From Burkholderia sp. PAMC 26561 (GTDB lineage Bacteria; Pseudomonadota; Gammaproteobacteria; Burkholderiales; Burkholderiaceae), in contig NZ_CP014315.1 in NCBI RefSeq assembly GCF_001557535.2, forward strand, positions 930,001-994,000: a stretch of 64,000 nt of DNA, given 5' to 3'. Made by a program: the position numbers and the translations under genes. Positions 28,321-36,746 of the stretch are shown one piece after another. Within the stretch, counting starts at the first letter, position 1. The number at the start of each line of letters is the position of its first letter. Under the pieces are notes generated by a model. That model did no database searches. It was not told where the DNA came from and saw only the letters and a list, made by a program, of their open reading frames with translations.

Positions 28321-29168
28321 ATGCTTCAACCCCGGTATGCACGCATTTGCCTGACAACGATTTGCTGTCTTCTTGGAACTCACGCATTGGCTCGCGACAT
28401 TCCTCATCACGCTCAAACGATAAGCTCCGAGGCCGACGAACCGCTTCAGTCCGGTGGCGGTACGGTAAGCGATCTGCCGTTGGAGGGCAGTAACTTCCAA
28501 CGAGTCTTGTATTTACCCCCGCGCGCGATGCCAAAGGCCTGATGATCATGTTTGCGGGAGGCGCGGGCGAACTGGATATCGACAAGCACGGACGCATCAA
28601 GAACGCAAAGAACTTCGTGGTGCGGTCGAGCGACCTCTGGCGCGAGCGCGGCTATGGCGTGTTGCTGGTCGATGCACTCGATCATCGATCGTTGCGAGGC
28701 CAGCGCAGCACTGCAGCGTATGCCGGGGTTATCGCAAGGATAGTTGCTTTCGCGCGCGAGACGACCCGCGCGCCGCTGTGGGTGCTGGGCACGAGTCAAG
28801 GGTCTATCGCTGCGATGAATGCAGCATCGCACGCGGGACAAAACGGGATCGCGGGTTTGATCCTGACCGAGTCGGTCTCCATTCTTGGTGGTTCGCACGA
28901 GACCGTCTTCGATTCACACCCCGAGAACGTTCGTGTTCCTTCGCTGGTCGTTGCGAACCGCGATGACCAATGCAAGGTCGCGCCGCCATCTATGGCGAAC
29001 GCGATCGCGCAAGGCATTCACAACGCACGGGTTACCGTGTTGAACGTGAGCGGTGGCGTTCAGCATTCGCAGGACAACTGCGGCTCTTTGACGCCGCATG
29101 GCTACTACGGTATAGAAGACAAGGTCGTAGACGGCATTGTCGACTGGATGCAAAAGACGCGACCTTAG
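28321..29168 (+). pseudogene. Secreted alpha/beta hydrolase split by a frameshift
   Basis: The first frame (28321-28542) has a strong GGAGG site, a signal peptide ending HALA/RD, and runs to NFQRVLYLPPRAMPKA before a stop. The second frame (28542-29168) continues GLMIMFAGGAGELDI and includes the nucleophile elbow LGTSQGS and a C-terminal His region (GVQHSQDNCG). One base is missing around a C5/(GC) tract at 28516-28526; adding a C gives LPPARDAKGLMIMFAGG. The two frames overlap at TGATGA, so a small amount of reinitiation is conceivable, but the second product would lack export. Real mutation and homopolymer sequencing error both remain possible. Confidence 0.8.
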
Positions 29169-29248
29169 TGTTCGCTCAAACCGCTACGTAAGGCATCGTG
29201 TGCCGGTTGAATTAAGATTGATGCCTCCATGAAAACGGCTGGAAGACG

Positions 29249-29848
29249 ATGACCACAGACGCTCTTGATACCAACCGGCCCACGTTGACAGGTCATTTCA
29301 TCGAACTTCGTCCGCTTGAGGGAACGCACCAGGACGCGCTTCTCGAAGCCTCCGCGGATGGCGAGCTGTGGAACATGAAGGTGACGGTCGTCCCCGGACC
29401 GGACACAGTGGATGGGTACATTGCCACTGCGTTGGCCGGGCGCGAGACAGGGGCGGTCATGCCATTCGTCATTGTCAGGCGCGAGAGCGGCGAGGTACTT
29501 GGCAGTACCCGCTTCTGGAAGATCGATCGCATCAACAGGAAACTCGAGATAGGGCATACATGGTTGCGTGCATCTGCCCAGCGCACAGGTGTCAATACTG
29601 AAGCAAAATATTTGCTGCTCGCTCATGCATTCAATGTCATGAGCGCAGTGCGTGTCCAGTTCACAACCGACGAACTCAATGAAACATCGCGAGCAGCCAT
29701 TTTGCGAATCGGCGCCAAGCAGGAAGGCATTGTTCGGCACGAACGCATCATGCCGGATGGCCGCAAACGCAATTCGGTGCGCTTCAGCATCATCGATACC
29801 GAATGGCCGGCGGTCAAAGAGTCCCTGGAGCAAATGATGGTGCGATAG
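29249..29848 (+). CDS. GNAT-family N-acetyltransferase (RimJ/RimL-like)
   Basis: A 199-residue acetyltransferase of the Acetyltransf_3 group. LTGHFIELRPLEGTHQDALL opens the domain, GEVLGSTRFWKIDRINRKLE forms the central strands, IGHTWLRASAQRTGVNTEAK covers the acetyl-CoA loop region, and NETSRAAILRIGAKQEGIVR is the C-terminal helix motif. The related family acetylates ribosomal proteins or small molecules; the substrate here is unknown. It is followed by a strong bidirectional terminator. Confidence 0.85.
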   Translation: MTTDALDTNRPTLTGHFIELRPLEGTHQDALLEASADGELWNMKVTVVPGPDTVDGYIATALAGRETGAVMPFVIVRRESGEVLGSTRFWKIDRINRKLEIGHTWLRASAQRTGVNTEAKYLLLAHAFNVMSAVRVQFTTDELNETSRAAILRIGAKQEGIVRHERIMPDGRKRNSVRFSIIDTEWPAVKESLEQMMVR

Positions 29849-29886
29849 ACAATCGGCGCAATTCCAGCGCCGTTGGACTTGCTTTT

Positions 29887-29930
29887 AAATGGCCCGTTTT
29901 TGCGACTGCTTTCGCGCAAACGGGCCATTT
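29887..29930. terminator. Bidirectional intrinsic terminator after the GNAT gene
   Basis: AAATGGCCCGTTT at 29887-29899 pairs perfectly over 13 bases with AAACGGGCCATTT at 29918-29930. A and T runs flank both sides, so it can work in both directions. Confidence 0.8.
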
Positions 29931-30834
29931 TGTTACCTCGCCGTCTATTGATCGGGTTCGCAAAAAACATTCGATTAATCATACGAAATACCGTGATCAG
30001 TATTATTTACTTTAAATATTAACAAAAGGTAACTTCATACTATAGGGAAGCCTTAAATACTGAAAGCTTCGTGGATTTTGTTTCACGTGAGGATGAAATT
30101 CTCACTGCTTGCGATTTTGGGGAGAGACGCAGTGCATCAATCGGTCACTGAGGAACTATTACTTATTTCAAAGTCTTTCCACCACGTTACACGGATGAAA
30201 CGTTTTTTTGCGAATATAATTCGTCTGCCCCGACCACCCCGTAAGTAATACCTGTGCAGAACTGCAGCGCGGTCGAACATGGCAGGAATTACGTGTTTGG
30301 AGGTACGAGCGAAATCCGGTAATGCGGGTGTGAGGCCTCCCGCGTGGAGTATCGGATGACGCGTTAATGTGCTGGATGTTGCAGCCCAAGCGATTAGTTC
30401 TGTCGCTTGATCGTTGGGAATAATTCAGCGTTGGCTGAATAGTAAGGGCTTCTAAATTTGTTGATAGGGTAGGCGGAGTTCGACTTTGGTTTGGCGTGAA
30501 TCAAGCGGCTAAGAAGTGGTTCGTCCGGTTCTTGCTGCTCCACGCAGCGCATCCGCCCATGGCTGCAAGCAACACACCGCTAGATGCACGCGAGCTCTGG
30601 AATTATTTAGGATCGCATAGGAATAACGCATTTTCGATGCTACTTTGAGGGCAGGCCTGAACACGCCGGTTTAATGGCAAAACGCAAGAAAGCTTCAGAT
30701 TCATCAGCAACGGACGCGATCACCGCGTTTTCAGCTTTACCTCTTTCAGTACATCAACAACGCATACGCTGGACGGCTTCGATCGATCTTGCTGACTCCC
30801 CGGGGAAACCTGCTTTTAGCGATACATACGGACT
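29931..30834. other. Long AT-rich region upstream of the secreted glycoside-hydrolase-like gene
   Basis: About 900 bases with clearly lower GC than the rest of the window, especially 29950-30060. No conserved protein-coding frame was found. An inverted repeat ATTCAGC-GTTG-GCTGAAT lies at 30423-30440. A 54-codon frame (30674-30838) overlaps the next gene start. The composition suggests a long regulated promoter region or foreign DNA. Confidence 0.5.
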
Positions 30835-30838
30835 ATGA
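30674..30838 (+). other. Possible small ORF coupled to the secreted protein gene
   Basis: A 54-codon frame starting MAKRKKASDSSATDAITAFS ends in a TGA that overlaps the ATG of the next gene (ATGA). It has no clear ribosome binding site and no similarity I recognise. The next gene also lacks a good ribosome binding site, so coupled translation would make sense, but chance is not excluded. Confidence 0.25.
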
Positions 30839-33111
30839 TGAAATACTTAAGACTACTTCCGGTTGCAGCCGCGACAATGCTGGCGACATTTGGTGTGCAG
30901 AACGCGCAAGCGCAATCAAGCATCACGATCTCCGGCACGCAATACAAGTTGTGCGGTCAGGAGAATGACAACTGCACGTTCTCGGGAACCGGATCGGTCG
31001 TGTTTGGCGCGGTTCCGCCCAACGCGCCGTCGAGCATGCTGACAAGCCCGCGTACCTTCAGCAATGGAGTGGGATGCTATGTCGGCGCGGTTTCGCAGTC
31101 CGATCCCGCCTACGGTTATGGCAAGTCGTGCTGGGTCAGCCTGGCAGCGGCGAGCACGCCTCCCGCCACCTCGACGCCAGCACCGAGCAAACCCGCGACT
31201 ACACCTACGGCGCCCGCGACCACTACACCGGTGACGTCGACCCCGACGCCCACAGCGCCCGCGACCACGACTCCGTCCACCCCGGCGACGACCCCGACGA
31301 CCACGCCTTCGACTTCGACACCGACCCCGACCACATCGGCCATCACGTGCGGTTCTCCGACGCAGACGGCGGGCGGCTCGGGTAGCGGATTGATCAGCGC
31401 CGACACGCCGACCACTGACGGTCTGCGTATATTCCAGAACAACGTACCGTTCAAGCTCGCGATCACGACGAACTCTCCGGCGGCGGATACCGTTGTGTGG
31501 TCCGTTGCGGACTCGAACGGTTCCATCAAGACGCAGGGCAGTTTCCCGGTCAAGTCCGGCGCGCAGACGAACAGCATTTCGTGTACATCGACGTGGTCTG
31601 GCTACGGCGCGCTTACCGCGACCCTGCAGTCACACGGCGGCACGTTGCCAAGCAGCGGCACGCGTCCAATGGGCATCGCGACATTCGGCGTATTGCCGAA
31701 CCTGAGCTCGGTGCTCGGTACGGTGACATATGCGCATCAGGACCAGCATCGCTTCGGCATGCAGGGTTTCAACGGCAACATCGCCGCGTTGCGCGCATTG
31801 GGCATTTCGTGGACCATCGACGATCGTCAGGTGTCGGCAATGGAACCCAACGGCCCGGATACGTACACGCCAAGCGTCAACGATCTCGACCCGTTCTACA
31901 AGACCAACCCTGATCAGATGCGCATTGTGCGTCTCGATGGACTGCCTACATGGGATTCGAAGACGGGCCAGTTCAACGACAGCTACTACGCGCCGTCGAA
32001 TATGCCGGAATTCCAGCGATTCATGGCGAAGGTCGGCACCGACACCAGCCTGATCCGCGCCGCGAATTACCCGAACCAGCAGAAGAACTATTACCAGGTG
32101 ACGTGGGAGCCGAGCCTCGGCTGGGCAGACAGTGACGCGAACTTCGTGGCCATGTACAAGGCTGCTTACGAAGGCATTCACTCGACCGATCCGAACGCGG
32201 TCGTAATGGGCACGGGTAATCCGTTCGCCGCGAATTGCGATACGTGCACGACGGGCTACCTGAAGAAATTCGGCGCGCTGGGTCTGTGGAATTACATCGA
32301 TGCAGTTTCGACGCATGGCTACTGGAACGCAGGCACCTTCCCGGCGCATCCGCCTGAGCTGCAGGACTCCGATCCAGATCCGGCGAACCAGGCCAACGCG
32401 CTCGACAACCAGATGACGCAGTTGCGCGCTGTCATGCAGGCAGGCAAGCCGAACATGAAGCTGTTCTTCACGGAAGCAGGCGTGAGCTACGACCCGGGTC
32501 TCAACTACGGGCCCACGGTACCGTCGGCGAACCAGTTGTTTGCTCATGCGGCAGTTGGTGCGCGTGCACACATCATCACATTGGGCGGCGGCGCACAGGT
32601 CACCACGCTATTCTTCGGCCCCGACTATCCGGGCGAAGTGGGCTATGGATCATTCTTCGACCTGAACAACGCACAAGGCTCTTTTGGTGCGACGAACTTG
32701 TCGCCGAAGCCTGAAGCCATGGCATTCGCCACGATGACGCGTGCACTGGACGGCACGAACACGCTGGGCCGCGTCAACGGCACGCCGTCGGGGACCTTCG
32801 CTTATGCGTTCCAGCAACTCGGCAACGGCAAGGTCGTGACCGCTGCATGGACACACAGCAATGCGCAATGGCCGGCAACCGGCGGCCAGTATAGCCAGAC
32901 GTACACGAGCGCCTATTCGCTGCAAGTCGACAATGCCGGCACGTCGGGCAACGTCACCAAGATCGATGGCTATGGAAACGTAAGCACGGTTCCCTATACC
33001 AACGGCAAGGCGACGCTGACGCTCACCGAAGTCCCGCAGTACATTGTGTCGAACAACGCGACGGTTGCGAAGGCCAACTCGACGGTGCCGGTCGGATATA
33101 CGGGGCAATAA
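30835..33111 (+). CDS. Large secreted glycoside-hydrolase-like protein with Cys-rich module and Pro/Thr linker
   Basis: A 758-residue exported protein. A signal peptide ends near QNAQA/QSS (residue 26). A module with four Cys (YKLCGQENDNCTF and GVGCYVG...GKSCWVS) spans about 27-105, and a Pro/Thr/Ala linker about 107-170. The catalytic-looking part follows, with YYQVTWEPSLGW (Glu-425) and MKLFFTEAGVSYD (Glu-547). Two Glu at the ends of such strands fit the acid/base and nucleophile of a clan GH-A TIM barrel, perhaps near GH39 or GH5-like enzymes. A beta-rich C-terminal section follows. It probably degrades or trims an extracellular polysaccharide; the substrate is unknown. Modular linkers like this are typical of secreted carbohydrate enzymes. 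Confidence 0.72.
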   Translation: MMKYLRLLPVAAATMLATFGVQNAQAQSSITISGTQYKLCGQENDNCTFSGTGSVVFGAVPPNAPSSMLTSPRTFSNGVGCYVGAVSQSDPAYGYGKSCWVSLAAASTPPATSTPAPSKPATTPTAPATTTPVTSTPTPTAPATTTPSTPATTPTTTPSTSTPTPTTSAITCGSPTQTAGGSGSGLISADTPTTDGLRIFQNNVPFKLAITTNSPAADTVVWSVADSNGSIKTQGSFPVKSGAQTNSISCTSTWSGYGALTATLQSHGGTLPSSGTRPMGIATFGVLPNLSSVLGTVTYAHQDQHRFGMQGFNGNIAALRALGISWTIDDRQVSAMEPNGPDTYTPSVNDLDPFYKTNPDQMRIVRLDGLPTWDSKTGQFNDSYYAPSNMPEFQRFMAKVGTDTSLIRAANYPNQQKNYYQVTWEPSLGWADSDANFVAMYKAAYEGIHSTDPNAVVMGTGNPFAANCDTCTTGYLKKFGALGLWNYIDAVSTHGYWNAGTFPAHPPELQDSDPDPANQANALDNQMTQLRAVMQAGKPNMKLFFTEAGVSYDPGLNYGPTVPSANQLFAHAAVGARAHIITLGGGAQVTTLFFGPDYPGEVGYGSFFDLNNAQGSFGATNLSPKPEAMAFATMTRALDGTNTLGRVNGTPSGTFAYAFQQLGNGKVVTAAWTHSNAQWPATGGQYSQTYTSAYSLQVDNAGTSGNVTKIDGYGNVSTVPYTNGKATLTLTEVPQYIVSNNATVAKANSTVPVGYTGQ

Positions 33112-33186
33112 GAAGCAAGGCAGTTTTCGCGCAGCAGACTTTCGACGCGCCGTGAGCAGGACTGGCGGTGCGTGAAGAAAGCCTTG

Positions 33187-33221
33187 AATGCCTCGTGGAT
33201 AAAACCACGAGGCATTTTTTT
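33187..33221 (+). terminator. Rho-independent terminator of the secreted protein gene
   Basis: AATGCCTCGTGG at 33187-33198 pairs perfectly with CCACGAGGCATT at 33205-33216 around ATAAAA, followed by a further T-run. It lies about 75 bases past the stop codon. Confidence 0.88.
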
Positions 33222-33250
33222 GTCCACGCGAATGAACCGGCGATACACCA

Positions 33251-33390
33251 AAGAAAAAAGCCCCGGATCTCTTGGGCAGATCCGGGGCCGACCGTGAAGA
33301 GACAAGGAGAGGAGTGATCTCCACGGTAAAAGGTGTTGTGCAGGCGCCGTCAAGCGCTGGTGCATCAGCCAACACCTTAAACAAAACACG
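33251..33390 (-). ncRNA. Candidate minus-strand small RNA ending in a strong terminator
   Basis: Read on the minus strand, AAGGTGTTG and CAACACCTT close a stem-loop at about 33377-33327. A pyrimidine-rich single-stranded stretch ATCACTCCTCTCCTTGTCTC follows. Then comes an intrinsic terminator: GCCCCGGATCT (33288-33278) and AGATCCGGGGC (33270-33260) with a U-run. Stem-loop, C/U-rich seed complementary to ribosome binding sites, and terminator is a common sRNA design. It could instead be the 3' untranslated end of the LysR gene, which stops at 33479. A promoter was not clearly seen. Confidence 0.45.
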
Positions 33391-33478
33391 ACCGTGGATA
33401 AATACGCTTGCAGCGAATTGATTCTTCCGATGTCACGAACAATCGGAGATTTGAGTCTTGGCGAGACCGCGGTTCAGT

Positions 33479-34489
33479 TCAGGCGAATGCTTCGACAGTT
33501 GCATCGACAGCATGCGCATTGGTGTATGGCGCCAGACCGTACTGCGCGTCAGCAATGACGCAACGGCCTTCCTGATCGACGACACTCGACATCAGCGGGC
33601 AGCTCTCGAACAACATAGCAATCCACTCCACGAACACGCGAACCTTCGGTGCGAGATGCCGGTTATGCGGATAAACCGCGGCAATCGGCATGGGCGCGGG
33701 TTTCCATTGCGGTAATACTTCCACTAGCGCGCCCGAGCGCAAGTGCGGCAACAACATGAACCGGGGTGACTGGATGATCCCGGCTCCCTGAACGCCGCAC
33801 ATCACATAGGCGTCGCCATCGTTGACCGCAAGCGTGCCGCGCATCTTGACCGATGTCGTCTCCTGGTCGATCACAAAGCTCATTTCGTTCATGCGGCCCG
33901 TGCCGTTCGAAAAATATTGCACGGCGTGATGCTGACGCAGATTGTCCAGACTCGTGGGTTCGCCATATTGTTCTATGTAGGCGGGACTTGCTGCTGTCAA
34001 TGTCTGAAGCACACCAAGACGTCTCGCCACAAGGCTCGAATCCTCCAGCTCTCCGACTCGAATTGCACAGTCGACACCTTCCTGCACGAGGTCCACGGGT
34101 TTATCGCCGAAACCGACCATCAATTCGATGTCCGGATAACGCTCGCGAAATTCGGGCAGCCGCGGCATCACGACCAGCCGCCCGACGGAGCCGGGCATGT
34201 CGATACGCAGCTTGCCGCGTGGCCCTTTTCCCGTATTCGATAACGCGTCTTCCGTCTCGTCTATCTCGGCGAGGATGCGTATGCAACGTTCGTAGTATTC
34301 CGCGCCTTCGGGCGTGAGGTTCAGGCGCCGTGTCGTGCGTTGCATCAGGCGCACCCGCAAATGCGCTTCGAGATTCTTGATGATGGTCGTGGTGGACGCG
34401 TGGGGGAGATTTAGCGAGTCTGCGGCGCGCGAAAAACTGTTCATCTGCACGATCTTCGTGAACACCTGCATTGCCTGTAGCCGGTCCAT
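33479..34489 (-). CDS. LysR-family regulator of the RND efflux locus (BpeT/CeoR-like)
   Basis: A 336-residue LysR-type regulator. The winged helix-turn-helix is MDRLQAMQVFTKIVQMNSFS with recognition helix HASTTTIIKNLEAH, and the effector domain starts near residue 90 (GKLRIDMPGSVGRLVVMPRL). It is divergent from a lipase-like gene followed by an RND pump operon. This is the arrangement of bpeT-llpE-bpeEF-oprC in B. pseudomallei and ceoR-llpE-ceoAB-opcM in B. cenocepacia, where the LysR protein activates the pump. The C-terminus is longer than in most LysR proteins, by about 30 residues. A symbol is withheld because orthology was judged from gene order only. Confidence 0.85.
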   Translation of the reverse strand: MDRLQAMQVFTKIVQMNSFSRAADSLNLPHASTTTIIKNLEAHLRVRLMQRTTRRLNLTPEGAEYYERCIRILAEIDETEDALSNTGKGPRGKLRIDMPGSVGRLVVMPRLPEFRERYPDIELMVGFGDKPVDLVQEGVDCAIRVGELEDSSLVARRLGVLQTLTAASPAYIEQYGEPTSLDNLRQHHAVQYFSNGTGRMNEMSFVIDQETTSVKMRGTLAVNDGDAYVMCGVQGAGIIQSPRFMLLPHLRSGALVEVLPQWKPAPMPIAAVYPHNRHLAPKVRVFVEWIAMLFESCPLMSSVVDQEGRCVIADAQYGLAPYTNAHAVDATVEAFA

Positions 34490-34670
34490 GTTGTCTCACT
34501 TTTTCAAGCAGAAATGGGCAGGTTCGATCGCGCCGGACTTGATGAAGTCCCGATTGTTCCAAGCGAGCGAATTGTGTTCTGGATTATAACCATTTATCAG
34601 AATTGCGCTGAAGTCCACAATCCGCCACATCGCAACTTTGGCGGAATGACGCTGACACGTCACACGAAAC
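34490..34670. promoter_or_regulatory. Divergent promoter region of the efflux regulator and llpE operon
   Basis: This 181-base gap must hold both promoters. AT-rich ATTATAACCATTTATCAGAAT lies at about 34584-34604. A TCCGCC (34621-34626) and GGCGGA (34640-34645) inverted repeat lies in the llpE leader. Either may be a LysR site. No clear -35/-10 pair could be assigned. Confidence 0.4.
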
Positions 34671-35486
34671 ATGCAATCGACGAGGGATTCGACGCTTAGC
34701 ATCGAAGAGGTTTCCATTACCGGTCACGCGCAGATCATTCGCTTGCGCAGCTATCACCCCGCGTCAAAAGGCGCGCTCTTGCCGATCGTCATCTATTTTC
34801 ACGGAGGCGGTTTTGTGCGCGGGTCGCTGGACATGGCGGACGCTGCTGCTAGCGCTATTGCACGCGAGACGCCGGCGTGGGTGGTCTCGGTCGGTTATTC
34901 GTTGTCGCCCGCCTTTCCATTTCCTGCGGCTCTCGAAGATGGTTATCGCGCCACGCAATGGGTGGTCGCAAATGCTCGTGCGCAAGGAGCGGATGCAAAG
35001 CGCATTGGTGTTGCGGGCCACGATGCCGGCGGCAATCTGGCGACATGTCTTGCGGCTGTCGCCCGCGATCGCGGTGAATTTGTTTTCGCCGCTCAAGCGC
35101 TGCTTGCGCCTTTGCTCGATCCAAGCATGACACGCATGGCCGACGAAAAAGAAATCGTTGATCCCGATCTGGGTGCGAGTGAATGCGCTCAGTGTTATCG
35201 CGCGTACTTGCCCAATGCATCGCAATGGTTGCATCCGTATGCAGCGCCAATTGAATCGCGCAGGCTTGCAGGCTTGCCGCCCGCGCTGATTGCGAGCGCT
35301 CAGCACGACCTGTTGCATGTTGAAGCCGAAAAATATGCAAGCGAACTCATCGCGGCAGGGGTGCCTACCGAGGTCATGCGGCACGGCAATGCATCTCACC
35401 ACGAACTGGGAACGCATCCAGCGGCGCTCGCTGATGTCGTGAGCTTCTTTAAAAAGCGGCTGCCTGCAAAAGCGCAGAGACGCTGA
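34671..35486 (+). CDS. llpE: Lipase-like alpha/beta hydrolase of the RND locus, Asp at nucleophile position
   Basis: A 271-residue alpha/beta hydrolase of the hormone-sensitive-lipase type. The oxyanion motif HGGGF is at 44-48. The nucleophile elbow reads GHDAGG (116-121), with Asp-118 where the family has Ser (GDSAGG). Asp-213 and His-243/244 occupy the other triad positions. A nucleophilic Asp is normal in epoxide hydrolases and dehalogenases but unusual here, so the enzyme either has another chemistry or is inactive. It is the first gene of the pump operon, 31 bases before the adaptor gene, matching llpE in Burkholderia. In those species llpE is known to be co-transcribed but its role is unclear. 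Confidence 0.83.
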   Translation: MQSTRDSTLSIEEVSITGHAQIIRLRSYHPASKGALLPIVIYFHGGGFVRGSLDMADAAASAIARETPAWVVSVGYSLSPAFPFPAALEDGYRATQWVVANARAQGADAKRIGVAGHDAGGNLATCLAAVARDRGEFVFAAQALLAPLLDPSMTRMADEKEIVDPDLGASECAQCYRAYLPNASQWLHPYAAPIESRRLAGLPPALIASAQHDLLHVEAEKYASELIAAGVPTEVMRHGNASHHELGTHPAALADVVSFFKKRLPAKAQRR

Positions 35487-35517
35487 GCCTTCTTAGCGAT
35501 TCAAATCGGAGCAAAAA

Positions 35518-36714
35518 ATGTTCACGCAAATGTCCCAACCGCGAAAGCGCAAATATGCAGTGCTTGGCGCAACCGTCGTTCTTGTTGGCGCCGGCGCGCT
35601 GGCCGCATTCCATGGTCACGGCGATTCGCCTGTCAACGCTGCGGTTGCCGCAGCAAGCGCAGCGCCGCCCACGGAAGTCGATGTCGCCGCGGTAGTCGCC
35701 AAATCCATAACGGATTACCAAAGCTATTCCGGACGCCTCGAGGCTATCGATAAGGTCGAGATCCGACCCCTCGTTCCCGGGACCATTGTCGCGGTGCATT
35801 TCAAGGACGGCGCTTTAGTCAGGAAGGGCGATCCGCTGTTCACGATCGATCCGCGTCCTTATGTGGCGGAAGTGGATCGTGCGTCGGCGCAACTGGCTGC
35901 GGCTCAGGCGCGCAACGGCTACACCTCCACGGATGCGGCCCGCGCAGATCGTTTGCTTGCCGATAACGCCATCGCCAAGCGCGATTACGATCAGGCGCAA
36001 AACGCCGCACGCGAGGCGCAGGCAAATCTGAAGGGTGCACAAGCGGCGCTTGAAACGGCGCGGATCAATCTCGGATACACGAACATCGTGGCGCCTGTCT
36101 CGGGTCGGGTATCGCGTGCCGAGATGACGGTGGGCAACATCGTTTCGACTGGATCGAGTGCACCTTTGCTGACGACGCTGGTCTCGGTTTCGCCGATCTA
36201 TGCATCCTTCGATGTCGACGAGCAAACGTATCTGCGTTATCTCAGCCACGACTCGCGCGCGAGCGTCCCGGTGTCCCTTGGCCTTGCCAACGAAGACGGC
36301 TACTCGCGCGACGGCAAGGTGGATTCGGTCGATAACCGCCTGGATACAGGCTCGGGAACGATCCGCGTGCGCGCACGATTCGACAATGCCGATGGTGCCT
36401 TGCTTCCCGGACTCTACGCGCGTGTGAAGGTGGGCGGCGGCGCACCGCACGCGGCAGTGCTGGTCGACGACGCGGCCATCGGAACGGATCAGGACAAGAA
36501 GTTCGTGATGATCGTCGATCACGACAACCGCGCGCAATACCGCGAGGTCACGCTTGGCACGCAGAGCGAAGGGCTGCGCGTGATCGTCAAGGGTCTTCAG
36601 CCGGGTGATCGGATCGTGGTCAACGGCTTGCAGCGCGTACGTCCCAATGACGTGATCAAGCCAAACGCCGTAGCCATGTCGAGCGCGTCGCCCACGCCCA
36701 GGAACGCTTCTTAG
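35518..36714 (+). CDS. RND efflux periplasmic adaptor (BpeE/CeoA/MexE-like)
   Basis: A 398-residue membrane-fusion protein. An N-terminal hydrophobic anchor (AVLGATVVLVGAGALAAFHG) is followed by barrel-sandwich and lipoyl segments (YSGRLEAIDKVEIRPLVPGT), a coiled-coil hairpin (about 115-185), and beta-barrel and membrane-proximal domains (VSPIYASFDVDEQTYLRYL). It bridges the inner-membrane pump and the outer-membrane channel. Unlike many adaptors it lacks a lipobox Cys. It is the second gene of the llpE operon and starts 31 bases after llpE. Confidence 0.9.
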   Translation: MFTQMSQPRKRKYAVLGATVVLVGAGALAAFHGHGDSPVNAAVAAASAAPPTEVDVAAVVAKSITDYQSYSGRLEAIDKVEIRPLVPGTIVAVHFKDGALVRKGDPLFTIDPRPYVAEVDRASAQLAAAQARNGYTSTDAARADRLLADNAIAKRDYDQAQNAAREAQANLKGAQAALETARINLGYTNIVAPVSGRVSRAEMTVGNIVSTGSSAPLLTTLVSVSPIYASFDVDEQTYLRYLSHDSRASVPVSLGLANEDGYSRDGKVDSVDNRLDTGSGTIRVRARFDNADGALLPGLYARVKVGGGAPHAAVLVDDAAIGTDQDKKFVMIVDHDNRAQYREVTLGTQSEGLRVIVKGLQPGDRIVVNGLQRVRPNDVIKPNAVAMSSASPTPRNAS

Positions 36715-36746
36715 GACGTGTTTCCAACGCAAATAAAGATACCGTC

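Larger units (their letters stand above)
33112..33478. other. Intergenic region between secreted protein and efflux regulator genes
   Basis: This convergent region has no supportable protein gene. It contains the plus-strand terminator of the secreted protein gene and, on the minus strand, the candidate small RNA with its own terminator. Confidence 0.6.

Noticed and set aside
30168..30389. A 73-codon minus-strand frame in the AT-rich region
   Set aside because: No motif, unusual composition and no ribosome binding site.
31154..31345. Repetitive Pro/Thr coding DNA as a possible tandem-repeat or CRISPR-like array
   Set aside because: It is in frame within the secreted protein and encodes a low-complexity linker; repeat units are irregular and there are no spacers.
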